Assembly (NCBI RefSeq): GCF_039538045.1
Contig: NZ_BAABBQ010000001.1
Span: 332,001 to 396,000 of the forward strand
Direction: 5' to 3'
DNA from: Sphingomonas swuensis
Lineage (GTDB): Bacteria; Pseudomonadota; Alphaproteobacteria; Sphingomonadales; Sphingomonadaceae
Length of the DNA: 64,000 nucleotides
In this document: positions 33,954 through 43,563 of the stretch, piece after piece
How the letters are laid out: every line of letters starts with the position of its first letter
Position numbering within the stretch: the stretch's first letter is position 1
Translations under genes and position numbers: made by a program
The notes under the pieces: model-generated
What the model was told of the DNA's origin: nothing
Database searches by the model: none
What the model saw: the letters and a program-made list of their open reading frames with translations, nothing else

Positions 33954-36900
33954 ATGGCGGCTGACCCCCGCGCGTCCCTGCTGTTGCAGGACGCCTTTTC
34001 CGATGCCCTTCTGACTGGCGCGTTGCCGGGGGAGACGGCGGGCTTTGACCCGGCGCAGCAGGCCGAGGCCGCGGCCTTCATCGCCGAGGTGGCGGCGGTG
34101 CGGCAGCCGGGCGAGGTGGCGCTCAAGCTCCAGTCGCTCCCGGGCGAAATCGGCAAGCGCATCATGCGGCTGGCCATCGTCAACGACGACATGCCCTTCC
34201 TGGTGGACAGCGTCGCGGGTGTGATCGCCGGCCACGGGCTGACCGTCCACCGGCTGCTCCACCCCATCGTTGCGGTCACCCGCGACGGAGACCGGCTGAC
34301 CGGCCTCGGCCAGGGCACCGGCGAAAGCGTCATCTATGTCGAGCTCGACCGCGCCGACGCGCGTGGCCGGCAGGAACTGGTCGCCGACCTGCGCTCGGTG
34401 CTCGCCTGCGTCCGAGCCGCGGTCACCGACTGGAAGTCGCTTCGCGACCGGATGCGCAAGGATGCCGCCGCCGTCGAACCGGTCGATGCCGAGAGCGCCG
34501 CTTTGCTCCACTGGCTCGCCGACAACAACTTCACGCTTCTCGGATATCAGAAGCTCGCCGCCGGGGACGAGCGGGTCGAGGGCCTCGGCATCCTTTCCGG
34601 AGCCGAACTCGACCTGTGGAGCAGCGAGGACACACGCAGCCTGCTCGAGGCCGCCAGGGCCGAGGCCCGGCCGGTGCTCGCGCTCAAGGCCGACCGGCTG
34701 TCACCGGTCCACCGCCGGGTGCCGCTCGACGTCGTCATCGTCCACCTTCCGGACGGAAGCATGTCGATCCATGCCGGGCTTTGGACCAGTGCCGCGCTGC
34801 GCAGCCCGCCGGCCGAGATCCCCGTCATCCGCCAGCGCCTCGTCGACCTCGACCGGCTGCTTGGCTTCGCCCCGGTCAGCCACGGCGCCAAGGCGCTGGC
34901 CCATGCCATCTCCACGCTCCCGCACGACCTCCTGGTCTCGTTCGACGAGGCCGAGGTCCGTGCCGCCGCGCTGACCGCGATGAGCCTTGCCGACCGGCCG
35001 CGCCCGGCGCTGCTGCTGCTTCCCGGCGCACTTCGCCGGCACCTGTTCGCCTTCGTCTGGCTCCACCGCGACGAGCTCACCACCGCGCGCCGCAAGGCGA
35101 TCGCCAAGATGATCGAGGAAGCGGTGCTGTCCTCGGTCACCAGCTGGGCGGTCGAGCTCGGCGACGGCGACCTGGCGATGATCCGCTTCACCCTCGGCTT
35201 CTCCGCATCGCGGCCGCTTCCTGACGTCGCGCAGCTCGACAAGCAGCTGGTCGAGAAGGTGCGCGGTTGGGCTCCGGCGGTTGAGGCCGGGCTTGCCGAG
35301 CAGGCCGGAACAGGCCGGGCCACGCGCCTCGCCCTTACCTACCTCCCGGGTTTCCCAGAGGATTATCGGAGCCGTGCCTCGGCCGCCGAGGCGGCTTCCG
35401 ACATCATGCGGCTGGCTGCGCTCGAAGGTCCCGACGACCGCGACGTCCGCCTGTTCCGCGACGAGCGTGATCGTCCGGGCGAGCTTCGCCTCAAGCTCTA
35501 TCGCGCGGGCGGGCTGATCCCGCTTTCCGAAGCTGTCCCGGTGCTCGAGAACTTCGGCTTCGAGGTCATCGAGGAGCGCCCGACCCAGCTCGGCGACGAC
35601 AGCAAGGTTGGCCACATCCACGACTTCCGGGTCGAGCTGGCCGGCGCCGACATCGACGCCATCCTCGCCCGCACCGACGTCATTGAAGGCGCGATCGCCG
35701 CCGTCCTCCAGCGCCACTCGGAGGATGACGAGTTCAACCAGCTGGTGCTGCTCGCCGGGCTCGATCCCCAGCCGGTAGTCTGGCTCCGCGCCTGGTTCCG
35801 CTACCTCCGCCAGACCGGCGTCGCCTACGGCCTCATCACCTTCGCCGACGCGCTGAAGCGCTCGCCGCTCGCGACCAAGGCGCTGATCGGCTGGTTCTCG
35901 GCCGCGCACGATCCGGCCCGCGACGGTCGCGAGCAGGCAGTCCGCGACGAGAAGGCGGCGTTCGACGACGCGCTCCAGGACGTCAAGGCGATCGACGACG
36001 ACCGCATCCTGCGCCTCTACCGAAGCGTGGTCGACGCGACGCTGCGCACCAACGCCTTTGCGCCCAAGCCCGACGAGGCGCTCGCCTTCAAGCTGGACCC
36101 GAGCAAGGTCCCGGGTCTCCCCCGGCCGATCCCTTACCGGGAAATCTGGGTCTACAGCCCACGGGTCGAGGGCATCCACCTGCGCGGCGGGCCGGTCGCC
36201 CGCGGCGGCCTTCGCTGGTCCGACCGGCGCGACGACTTCCGCACCGAGATCCTCGGGCTGATGAAGGCGCAGCTGGTTAAGAATGCGGTGATCGTCCCGA
36301 CCGGCGCCAAGGGCGGCTTCTATCCCAAGCAGCTCCCCAGCGCCGCCGCGGGCCGCGAGGCGTGGCTTGCCGAGGGCACCGAAAGCTACCGCATCTTCAT
36401 CCGCTCGCTGCTGTCGGTCACCGACAACATCCTCGAGGGCAAGGTCGTGCATCCGGCCCAGGTCGTGGTCCACGACGGCGACGATCCCTACTTCGTCGTT
36501 GCCGCCGACAAGGGCACCGCGACCTTCTCCGACGTCGCCAACGCCATTGCGCTCGAGCGTGGCTTCTGGCTCGGCGACGCCTTCGCCTCGGGCGGGTCGA
36601 ACGGCTACGATCACAAGGCGATGGGGATCACCGCCAAGGGCGCGTGGATCAGCGTCCAGCGCCACTTCCTCGAGATGGGCATCGACGTTCAGACGCAGCC
36701 GGTCACCGCGGCGGGCTGCGGCGACATGTCGGGCGACGTGTTCGGCAACGGCATGCTGCTGTCGAAGGCGATCCAGCTCGTCGCCGCCTTCGACCACCGC
36801 CACATCTTCATCGACCCGACCCCCGACCCCGCGACAAGCTGGGAAGAGCGCCAGCGCCTGTTCGACCTGCCGCGCTCGAGCTGGGACGATTACGACCGCT

Positions 36901-38579
36901 CGAAGCTCAGCCCCGGTGCGATGATCGTGCCGCGCGGCCAAAAGGAGATCGAGCTGACGAAGGAGGCGGCGACGGCGCTCGGGATCGAGCCCGGAACCGT
37001 CGATCCTTCAACCCTCATCTCGGCGATCCTCAAGGCCCCCGTCGGGCTGATGTGGTTCGGCGGCATCGGCACCTACGTGAAGGCCAGCTCTCAGGCGCAC
37101 AGCGCGGTCGGCGATCCCGCCAACGACGGGCTCCGGGTCGACGCCTCCGAGCTTCGTGCGCGGGTCATCGGCGAAGGCGCGAACCTCGCCATCACCCAGG
37201 CCGCCAGGATCGAATTCAGCGAGCTTGGCGGGCGCTGCAACACCGACTTCATCGACAATTCGGCGGGCGTCGACTGCTCGGACAATGAGGTCAACATCAA
37301 GATCCCGCTCAACCAGGAGATGCTGGAGGGCAAGCTCGCGCTTGACGATCGCAACGCGCTGCTCGCCCGAATGACCGACGAGGTCGGCCACCTGGTGCTC
37401 GAGGACAATCGCCTGCAGACTCTCGCACTGTCGGTCGCGGAAAGCGGTGGCCCGGCCTCGGTCCCGGCACAGGTCCGAACGCTCGAACTGCTCGAGGCCT
37501 CGGGCCGTCTCGACCGTCGGGTCGAGGGGCTCGCCTCGAGCGAAGACCTGCTTCGCCGGATGGCCGACAATCGTGGGCTCACCCGCCCCGAGCTGTCGGT
37601 GCTGCTCAGCCTGTCCAAGCTGGCGCTTCAGGATGCCGCCGAGGACCTGCGCCTCGCCGATGACCTGCTGCTTCAGGACCAGCTCCTCGCGGCCTTCCCC
37701 AAACCGATGCAGGAGGCGCATCGCGACTCCATCCTCACGCACCGGCTGCGCCACGAGATCCTCGCCACCAAGATCGCCAATCGCTTCGTCAACCGCTTGG
37801 GACCGAGCATCGCGCTCGACCTCACCGAGGAAGAGGGCAGCTCGCTCGGCCAGGTGGTCGCGGCCTTCCTGACGGTCGAACGGCTGCTCCAGCTCGACGT
37901 CCTCTGGGCCCGGATCGACGCCGCGCCGGTGACCGAGGCGGTGCGGCTCCAGCTCTTCGCCATGGCCGCGCAGAGCGTCCGCAGCCACATCGCCGACGTG
38001 CTTCGCGCCGGCAGCGGCGAGACCGAGATATCGACGCTGGTCGCGATGCTCGAGCCGGGGCTGATGAAGGTCAACGCCGCCGCCGGGCGGATCATCCGCG
38101 ACGAGGTGAAGGCCCAGGCCGCCGCCCGCCGCGACAGCCTCGAGGCGCTCGGTGCCGGGCCCGAGATCGTGCGCGGCCTCGTCAAGCTCTACGAGCTCTA
38201 CGGCGTATTCGGGCTGGCCGCGCTGGCGCAGCGCAAGGACGTCGACGAGCTTGCGCTGACGCAGGCCTATGTCCGCCTCGGTGAAGTGCTCGGGATCGAC
38301 TGGGCGCAGAGCCAGGCTGTCCGCCTCGCTCCGACCGACCATTGGGAGCGGCTGGTCGTCGCCGGGCTCGCCCGCGACTTCGAGCAACTTCGGATCGATT
38401 GGCTGTCGCGCACCCGCGGCGAGGATCCGGTCGGTGCGGTCGAGCGCTGGACCGAGCGCCAGGCTCCGCGGATCGAGCAGTTCCGCCGCTTGGTCGGGCG
38501 GGCCCGCCGTGGCGGTGTCGCCACCGTGCCGATGCTGGCGCAGGTCGCCGGTCAGGCGCGGATCTTGCTGTCGCGCTAG
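33954..38579 (+). CDS. NAD-specific glutamate dehydrogenase, large (about 170-180 kDa) class
   Basis: A 1541-aa enzyme converting glutamate to 2-oxoglutarate and ammonia with NAD. It belongs to the large tetrameric class of Streptomyces, Pseudomonas and Caulobacter (1600 aa or so). Long N-terminal regulatory domains containing ACT-like segments (DDMPFLVDSVAG) precede the catalytic part, where RGGLRWSDRRDDFRTEILGL and NAVIVPTGAKGGFYPKQL hold the glutamate-binding lysines; the dinucleotide fold with FGNGMLLS and GGCNTDFIDN-like segments follows. The frame is intact throughout. The ATP-grasp gene starts 3 bases later. Confidence 0.95.
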   Translation: MAADPRASLLLQDAFSDALLTGALPGETAGFDPAQQAEAAAFIAEVAAVRQPGEVALKLQSLPGEIGKRIMRLAIVNDDMPFLVDSVAGVIAGHGLTVHRLLHPIVAVTRDGDRLTGLGQGTGESVIYVELDRADARGRQELVADLRSVLACVRAAVTDWKSLRDRMRKDAAAVEPVDAESAALLHWLADNNFTLLGYQKLAAGDERVEGLGILSGAELDLWSSEDTRSLLEAARAEARPVLALKADRLSPVHRRVPLDVVIVHLPDGSMSIHAGLWTSAALRSPPAEIPVIRQRLVDLDRLLGFAPVSHGAKALAHAISTLPHDLLVSFDEAEVRAAALTAMSLADRPRPALLLLPGALRRHLFAFVWLHRDELTTARRKAIAKMIEEAVLSSVTSWAVELGDGDLAMIRFTLGFSASRPLPDVAQLDKQLVEKVRGWAPAVEAGLAEQAGTGRATRLALTYLPGFPEDYRSRASAAEAASDIMRLAALEGPDDRDVRLFRDERDRPGELRLKLYRAGGLIPLSEAVPVLENFGFEVIEERPTQLGDDSKVGHIHDFRVELAGADIDAILARTDVIEGAIAAVLQRHSEDDEFNQLVLLAGLDPQPVVWLRAWFRYLRQTGVAYGLITFADALKRSPLATKALIGWFSAAHDPARDGREQAVRDEKAAFDDALQDVKAIDDDRILRLYRSVVDATLRTNAFAPKPDEALAFKLDPSKVPGLPRPIPYREIWVYSPRVEGIHLRGGPVARGGLRWSDRRDDFRTEILGLMKAQLVKNAVIVPTGAKGGFYPKQLPSAAAGREAWLAEGTESYRIFIRSLLSVTDNILEGKVVHPAQVVVHDGDDPYFVVAADKGTATFSDVANAIALERGFWLGDAFASGGSNGYDHKAMGITAKGAWISVQRHFLEMGIDVQTQPVTAAGCGDMSGDVFGNGMLLSKAIQLVAAFDHRHIFIDPTPDPATSWEERQRLFDLPRSSWDDYDRSKLSPGAMIVPRGQKEIELTKEAATALGIEPGTVDPSTLISAILKAPVGLMWFGGIGTYVKASSQAHSAVGDPANDGLRVDASELRARVIGEGANLAITQAARIEFSELGGRCNTDFIDNSAGVDCSDNEVNIKIPLNQEMLEGKLALDDRNALLARMTDEVGHLVLEDNRLQTLALSVAESGGPASVPAQVRTLELLEASGRLDRRVEGLASSEDLLRRMADNRGLTRPELSVLLSLSKLALQDAAEDLRLADDLLLQDQLLAAFPKPMQEAHRDSILTHRLRHEILATKIANRFVNRLGPSIALDLTEEEGSSLGQVVAAFLTVERLLQLDVLWARIDAAPVTEAVRLQLFAMAAQSVRSHIADVLRAGSGETEISTLVAMLEPGLMKVNAAAGRIIRDEVKAQAAARRDSLEALGAGPEIVRGLVKLYELYGVFGLAALAQRKDVDELALTQAYVRLGEVLGIDWAQSQAVRLAPTDHWERLVVAGLARDFEQLRIDWLSRTRGEDPVGAVERWTERQAPRIEQFRRLVGRARRGGVATVPMLAQVAGQARILLSR

Positions 38580-38582
38580 CCG

Positions 38583-39437
38583 ATGCGGATCGCCATGCTG
38601 GTCCCGGCGCCCGACTACGGGTGGCCGTTCGATTGGGCCTTCGACAACCAGGCCCGCGCCCTGCGCGACGCCGGGGCGGAGGTGGTGGCGATGCCGTGGA
38701 CCGACGTGGCAAGGCTGGACGCGGTCGACCTCGTTCTTCCTCTGGTCGCCTGGGGCTATCACCTCCGCCTGCCCAAGTGGCTGGCCTTCCTCGACCGGGC
38801 CGAGGCGAGCGGCATGCCGCTTGCCAATGCCGCCGCGCTGCTCCGCTGGAACAGCGACAAGGTCTATCTGACCGAGCTTGCCGAAAAGGGCGTTCCGACG
38901 GTCCCGACGCTCGCCGTCGACCACCTCAACGAAGCGGCGCTCGCCGCCGCGCACGGCGTCCTCGGGACCGACCAGCTGGTGATCAAGCCGCCGGTCTCGG
39001 CAGGAGCCTGGGGTACCTTCCGTCTTGGTCCCGGCGACCCCGTCCCGGGCGAGGTGCATGGCGAGCGCATGCTCATCCAGCCGTGGCTGCGCTCGGTTCA
39101 GGACGAGGGCGAGTATAGCCTGCTCTACTTCGGCGGCCGCTATTCGCACTGTGTCGCCAAGCGTCCGCGCATCGGCGACTTCCGGGTCCAGCCCGACCAT
39201 GGCGGCTCGACCGAAGCCTCCGCCCCGCCCGACGGCGCCTTTGCAGTGGCCGAAGCCGCCCTCGGCGTGGCGCCCGCGGCGACCACCTATGCCCGGATCG
39301 ACCTCATTCGCGGTGACGACGGCCGTCTGCTGCTGATGGAAATGGAGCTGATCGAGCCCGCATTGTTCCTTGAAGGCAATGCCCCGGCCGAGCAGCGCTT
39401 CGCCGAGGCGGTGCTCGCCACGGCCTCAGCCGCCTAG
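38583..39437 (+). CDS. ATP-grasp ligase-like protein
   Basis: A 284-aa protein of the ATP-grasp superfamily resembling DcsG and glutathione-synthetase-like ligases. It has an N-terminal Rossmann-like half (MRIAMLVPAPDYGWPFDWAF), the linker NAAALLRWNSDKVYLTELAEKG, the ATP-binding lysine in LVIKPPVSAGAWGTFRL and the metal site LLMEMELIEPALFLEG (ending in the E-x-E pattern). It is 3 bases after glutamate dehydrogenase, so an amino-acid substrate is possible but unproven. Its 3' end overlaps the convergent RHH gene by 12 bases. Confidence 0.78.
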   Translation: MRIAMLVPAPDYGWPFDWAFDNQARALRDAGAEVVAMPWTDVARLDAVDLVLPLVAWGYHLRLPKWLAFLDRAEASGMPLANAAALLRWNSDKVYLTELAEKGVPTVPTLAVDHLNEAALAAAHGVLGTDQLVIKPPVSAGAWGTFRLGPGDPVPGEVHGERMLIQPWLRSVQDEGEYSLLYFGGRYSHCVAKRPRIGDFRVQPDHGGSTEASAPPDGAFAVAEAALGVAPAATTYARIDLIRGDDGRLLLMEMELIEPALFLEGNAPAEQRFAEAVLATASAA

Positions 39438-39665
39438 CGCCCGCCCGAACAGCCACTGGCGTAGCGCGCTGGTGAGATTGGGCGGATTGCGGACCTTGAG
39501 CCGCGCTTCGTCGACTTCGGCCACCAGCGCATTGACCGGCATTGCCGAGTCCCGCGCCGCGATTTCCAGTGCCCGCCAGAACAGCGGCTCGAGGCTGACA
39601 CTGGTCTGGTGGCCGCGGATAAGGACGCTTCGCTTGACGGGCGGCGAGTAGGTGACGGTCTCCAC
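39426..39665 (-). CDS. Ribbon-helix-helix protein downstream of phaB
   Basis: A 79-aa protein. The middle HQTSVSLEPLFWRALEIAAR is the beta-strand plus helix of an RHH_4-type DNA-binding fold, and the second helix follows (PVNALVAEVDEARL). Start is a GTG at 39663-39665, three bases after the phaB stop, so translation is coupled. RHH_4 proteins are common near central-carbon genes in alphaproteobacteria. A role in regulating phaB or polyhydroxybutyrate metabolism is possible but not shown. Confidence 0.75.
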   Translation of the reverse strand: METVTYSPPVKRSVLIRGHQTSVSLEPLFWRALEIAARDSAMPVNALVAEVDEARLKVRNPPNLTSALRQWLFGRALGG

Positions 39666-39667
39666 CG

Positions 39668-40390
39668 TCAGTACATGTGCTGGCCGCCATTGATGGACAA
39701 GGTCGAGCCCGTAACGAAGCCGGCATTCTCGTCGACCAGGAAGGCGACGCCGCGGGCGATCTCGTCGGCCCGGCCGAGCCGTCCGACAGGGATCCGCGCG
39801 ACGATCTTGCCGAGCACTTCCTCGGGCACTGCCGCGACCATGTCGGTGTCGATATAGCCCGGCGCGATGGCGTTGACGGTGATCCCCGTCCGCGCGCCTT
39901 CCTGGGCGAGCGCCTTGGTGAAGCCGTGGATGCCCGACTTGGCGGCGGCATAGTTGACCTGGCCATATTGGCCGGCCTGGCCGTTGATCGAGCCGATGTT
40001 GACGACCCGTCCGTAGCCGCGGGCGCTCATTCCGTCCCAGCAGGCCTTGGCCATGTTGAAGCAGCCACCGAGGTTGGTGTCGATGACTTCCTGCCACTTA
40101 GCATGGTCCATCCGCTTCATCGTCGTGTCGCGAGTGATGCCGGCATTGTTGACCAGGACGTCGACCGGTCCGAGCTCGTCCTCGACCTCGCGCACTCCCG
40201 CGAGACAGGCCTGATAGTCGGACACGTCCCACTTGAAGGCCCGAATCCGGTTGCGTTCGGTGAAGTCGCGGGCGCGCTCGTCGTTTCCGGCGTAATTGGC
40301 GGCGACGGTCATGCCCATGTTGCGGAGCGCGACGCTGATCGCCTCGCCAATCCCTCGTGTACCCCCGGTGACGATTGCAACGCGCGCCAT
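39668..40390 (-). CDS. phaB: Acetoacetyl-CoA reductase
   Basis: A 240-aa SDR that reduces acetoacetyl-CoA to (R)-3-hydroxybutyryl-CoA for polyhydroxybutyrate synthesis. It has TGGTRGIGEA (8-17), NNAGITRDTTMKRM, the active-site Y-x3-K (VNYAAAKSG) and the C-terminal GGQHMY, diagnostic of PhaB. An AGGAGGAGA site precedes the start. phaA and phaC are not in the window. The RHH gene follows in the same transcript. Confidence 0.95.
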   Translation of the reverse strand: MARVAIVTGGTRGIGEAISVALRNMGMTVAANYAGNDERARDFTERNRIRAFKWDVSDYQACLAGVREVEDELGPVDVLVNNAGITRDTTMKRMDHAKWQEVIDTNLGGCFNMAKACWDGMSARGYGRVVNIGSINGQAGQYGQVNYAAAKSGIHGFTKALAQEGARTGITVNAIAPGYIDTDMVAAVPEEVLGKIVARIPVGRLGRADEIARGVAFLVDENAGFVTGSTLSINGGQHMY

Positions 40391-40418
40391 ACTGATCTCC
40401 TCCTGATCGGAGGGGAGC

Positions 40419-41426
40419 CTAGGCAGGCGTCACCCAGCCCGCAAGTTCGCGCATCAGGATGGCATCGAGCATCGCCATTCCCTCCTCGCCGTCGTTGAGG
40501 CAGTCGAGCCGCGCGAAGTGCGTTCCACCGGCAGCAATGAAGGTCTCCTTGCCGCGAATGCCGAGCTCCTCGATCGTCTCGATGCAGTCGGCGGAGAAGC
40601 CCGGGGCGGCGATCGCCAGCCTCGTCACGCCCGCGGCGGGATAGCCGGCGAGTACGTCCTCGGTCGATGGCTCGAGCCACTTGTCGCGGCCGAAGCGCGA
40701 CTGGAAGGCGGTGTCGGTCGGGATCGCCAGCCGCTCGCCGAGCAGTCGCGCGGTCTTGCGGCAGTGGCAGTGGTAGGGATCGCCCTTCATCAGCGTCCGC
40801 TCGGGCATGCCGTGGAAGCTCAGCAGCAGCCGCTCGGGCGTGAAGTCGAGCGTCGCCAGCTGTTGTTCGAGGCTGTGCTGGAGCGCGTCGATATAGCGTG
40901 GATCGTCATGGTAGGGCGGAAGCGTCCGAAGCGCCGGCTGCCAGCGCTGCAGCGCAAGCGACGCGAAGACGCTGTCGTTGGCGGTCGCCGTCGTCGCCGC
41001 GCAATATTGCGGATAGAGCGGCGCGACGAGAATCCGCTCGCACCCGGCCGCCTTGAGCTTGTCGATTGCCGGCCGGATTCCCGGATTGCCGTAGCGCATG
41101 GCCCAGTCGACCATGACCCGCTCGCCCCACCGTGCCTGCAGCTTCTCGGCCTGGCGCCGGGTGATCGCCGCCAGCGGCGAGCCTTCCTCGGTCCACACCT
41201 GCGAATAGGCATGCGCCGACTTCTTCGGCCGCACCTGGAGGATGATCCCGTGCAGGATCGGCTTCCACACCAGCTTCGGAATCTCGATCACCCGCGGGTC
41301 GGAAAGGAACTCGGCAAGATAGCGGCGCACGGCCGGGGCTTCGGGTGCGTCGGGCGTGCCGAGGTTGATCAGAAGCACGCCGACTTTCGGCGCGGGGATG
41401 GTCGGATGGTCGGAAGGAGGAAGCAT
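40419..41426 (-). CDS. hemH: Ferrochelatase
   Basis: A 335-aa enzyme inserting ferrous iron into protoporphyrin IX, the last step of heme synthesis. It has LLINLGTPDAPE, the metal-inserting histidine in LLSFHGMPERTLMKGDPYHC, and the C-terminal APGFSADCIETIEELGI. Length is normal. The start at 41424-41426 (MLPPSDHPTIPAPKVGVLL) is typical. It begins 4 bases after the molybdenum-enzyme gene and probably shares its transcript. Confidence 0.95.
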   Translation of the reverse strand: MLPPSDHPTIPAPKVGVLLINLGTPDAPEAPAVRRYLAEFLSDPRVIEIPKLVWKPILHGIILQVRPKKSAHAYSQVWTEEGSPLAAITRRQAEKLQARWGERVMVDWAMRYGNPGIRPAIDKLKAAGCERILVAPLYPQYCAATTATANDSVFASLALQRWQPALRTLPPYHDDPRYIDALQHSLEQQLATLDFTPERLLLSFHGMPERTLMKGDPYHCHCRKTARLLGERLAIPTDTAFQSRFGRDKWLEPSTEDVLAGYPAAGVTRLAIAAPGFSADCIETIEELGIRGKETFIAAGGTHFARLDCLNDGEEGMAMLDAILMRELAGWVTPA

Positions 41427-41430
41427 CGGA

Positions 41431-43563
41431 TCAGGCCATCGGCGCGAAGGGAAGGGAGCGCAAGCGCCGACCGGTCGCGGCCGCCAGCGCATTGCCGACC
41501 GCCGCGGGGGCGACGGCCGACCCCAGTCCGTTGACACCCCCGGGCTCGGCCCCACTAGCCAGTATTTCGACCAGTATCTCGGGCTGGGCGGCCATCGCCG
41601 GGGCTTGCGGCGGAAGCGGGCCGAGGACTCGGCCGTGGCGGAAGGAAGGTGCCGCTGCCGAAGCCTGGGCGAGCGCCGCGATCAGTCCGCCCTCGACCTG
41701 CTGGCGGACCAGCGCCGGGTTCACGATCCGCCCGCAGTCGACCACCGCGACCAGCCGATCGGGCGCGACGGCGCCGCCGGGACCGAGCGACGCGCTGGCG
41801 ACCAGCGCGATGTGGCTTCCGAGCACGCTTGCGACCGCCAGCCCCATCTGGCTTCCCGGGCCGCCGCCGTCCCAGCCGCCCAGCGCCGTCGCCCGGACGA
41901 GGCAGCGCGCAAGCCTCGGATTGCCGCCGAGCAGCCCGATGCGAAGACCCAGCGGATCGCGGCCGCCGATCCGGGCGAGCTCGTCGAGAAAGCTTTCGGT
42001 GAAGAAGGTCAGCGGACCGAGCAGTTCGCCGCGATGGTAGCCGGTGCGGATCGGAAGGCTTGCGGAAGCGACCTCGATGGCGACGTTCGGAACCGCATAA
42101 GGCAGCGTGGCAAGAAGCGCCGGGCGGACGGCCCCGCTCTCGCCCCCGAGCAGCCGGGCCATCGCCGCTCCGGTCCCGTCCACCCCCGCCAGCCGCATTC
42201 GCCAGCCGGCAATGCTTCCGTCGGGCATCGGTCGCGCCAGCATGCGCGCCTTGAGCGGCGAGCGCACGGGATCGCTCCGCACCTGCTCGGTCCGGCTGAG
42301 CGTGACCTGCACCGGTTTGCCGGTGCGCCGCGCGAGCGTCACCGCGATCCCCGCCAGCTCGTCATCCAGTGCCCGTCCGCCCTGGCCGCCGACCGGCATC
42401 GGGTAGAGGACGGTTCGCTCCGGTCCCGTGGCGGCGATGCTGCGGCGGACGAGCTCGGGCGCCTGGGTCGCAGCCCATACTTCGAGCAGGCCGTTCGCCA
42501 ACCGGGCGGTCGCGCTCGGAGGCTCGAGGTCGTGGTGCAGCATCGCCGCCGCCGAATAGCTCGCGGCGAGCGGTCGGACTCCGTCAAACGCCTGCTCGAC
42601 ATCGCCACGCGCGAAGAGGGTCTCCGCGTCCTCGCTCCCGAGCGCGGCGTCGAGGGCCCCTTCCACCGCCGCATCGTCTCCGCCGCCCGGCCCGAAGGTG
42701 CGGACGCCAGCCCCGGCCAGTGCAGCCTCGGCCGACCACCAATCCGCGGCGAGGGCCGCGACCCAGTCCGGACCGCTCACGAACTCGACGCCCAGCGGCG
42801 GCGGCGTGTCGACCCGAGCCGCTCCGCCGCTCGACCTGCGAAGCGAGGCATAGACCATGCCCGGCAAGCGGACGTCGTTGGCGAAGCGAAGGCTTCCGCG
42901 CGTCTTGGGCAGCGCGTCCAGCCTTGGCAGAGGCTGGCCGGCGAGCTTGCCCGGTCGCGGTCGTAGCGGAGCGCTGTCGGGCAGTCGTCGCGACGCCGCG
43001 CCTTCCGCCAGCTCGGCGAAGCCCAGCGCCTTGCCCTCGTGCGTCACGATGCCGTCGGCGGTGTCGCATTCGGCCGCCGCGACGCCCCAGCGCGACGCCG
43101 CCTCGGCGGCGAGAAGGGCCCGCGCCGCGGCACCCAGCTGGCGCATGACCGGCGCCATCGCCCGGATCGAGGTCGAGCCGGCGGTGATCCGGAGCGCGCC
43201 CTCGTCCAGCCGCCAGCGCCGCCATGGGCCGAGCGCGTCGGTCCAGCCCTCGCCTTTCGCCAGCGGGTTGTCCCACAGCGGGGAGGGCAGGGCGGGAACG
43301 ACCGACACCCGCTCCCACGCCGCGCCCAGTTCGTCCGCCGCTTCCTGCGCGAGGCCGGTCCAGATTCCCTGGCCGGTCTCGACTTGCGGCACCGCGACCG
43401 TCACCCGCCCGTCGCGGCCGATCGCGATCCCCGGTCCGAGCAGGTGCTCGCCATCACCCGGACGGAGCACGGCGGCCTCGCCCCGCGGCCACCAGGCATA
43501 AGCGAGGGCCAGCCCGACCCCCGCGCCGGTGCCGACCAGCAATGTCCGGCGGTCGATCCTCAA
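41431..43563 (-). CDS. Molybdopterin-binding aldehyde/xanthine oxidoreductase-like subunit (IorB type)
   Basis: A 710-aa protein of the xanthine-dehydrogenase family, related to the large subunit of isoquinoline 1-oxidoreductase. A TTG at 43561-43563 overlapping the acyl-CoA synthetase stop (TTGA) starts it and gives a Tat signal ([20 protein letters not shown]). Conserved regions include GPGIAIGRDGRVTVAVPQVE, TGQGIWTGLAQEAADELG and the C-terminal VNPALVRQQVEGGLI with a final NGLGSAVAPAAVGNAL. The [2Fe-2S] partner subunit is not encoded nearby. The substrate is unknown; an upstream extension to 44538 is rejected. Confidence 0.85.
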   Translation of the reverse strand: MRIDRRTLLVGTGAGVGLALAYAWWPRGEAAVLRPGDGEHLLGPGIAIGRDGRVTVAVPQVETGQGIWTGLAQEAADELGAAWERVSVVPALPSPLWDNPLAKGEGWTDALGPWRRWRLDEGALRITAGSTSIRAMAPVMRQLGAAARALLAAEAASRWGVAAAECDTADGIVTHEGKALGFAELAEGAASRRLPDSAPLRPRPGKLAGQPLPRLDALPKTRGSLRFANDVRLPGMVYASLRRSSGGAARVDTPPPLGVEFVSGPDWVAALAADWWSAEAALAGAGVRTFGPGGGDDAAVEGALDAALGSEDAETLFARGDVEQAFDGVRPLAASYSAAAMLHHDLEPPSATARLANGLLEVWAATQAPELVRRSIAATGPERTVLYPMPVGGQGGRALDDELAGIAVTLARRTGKPVQVTLSRTEQVRSDPVRSPLKARMLARPMPDGSIAGWRMRLAGVDGTGAAMARLLGGESGAVRPALLATLPYAVPNVAIEVASASLPIRTGYHRGELLGPLTFFTESFLDELARIGGRDPLGLRIGLLGGNPRLARCLVRATALGGWDGGGPGSQMGLAVASVLGSHIALVASASLGPGGAVAPDRLVAVVDCGRIVNPALVRQQVEGGLIAALAQASAAAPSFRHGRVLGPLPPQAPAMAAQPEILVEILASGAEPGGVNGLGSAVAPAAVGNALAAATGRRLRSLPFAPMA

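Noticed and set aside
34701..39200. Long minus-strand frames opposite the glutamate dehydrogenase gene
   Set aside because: The plus-strand protein is an intact 1541-aa enzyme with known motifs; the opposite frames show only mirrored codon bias and no recognisable domain.
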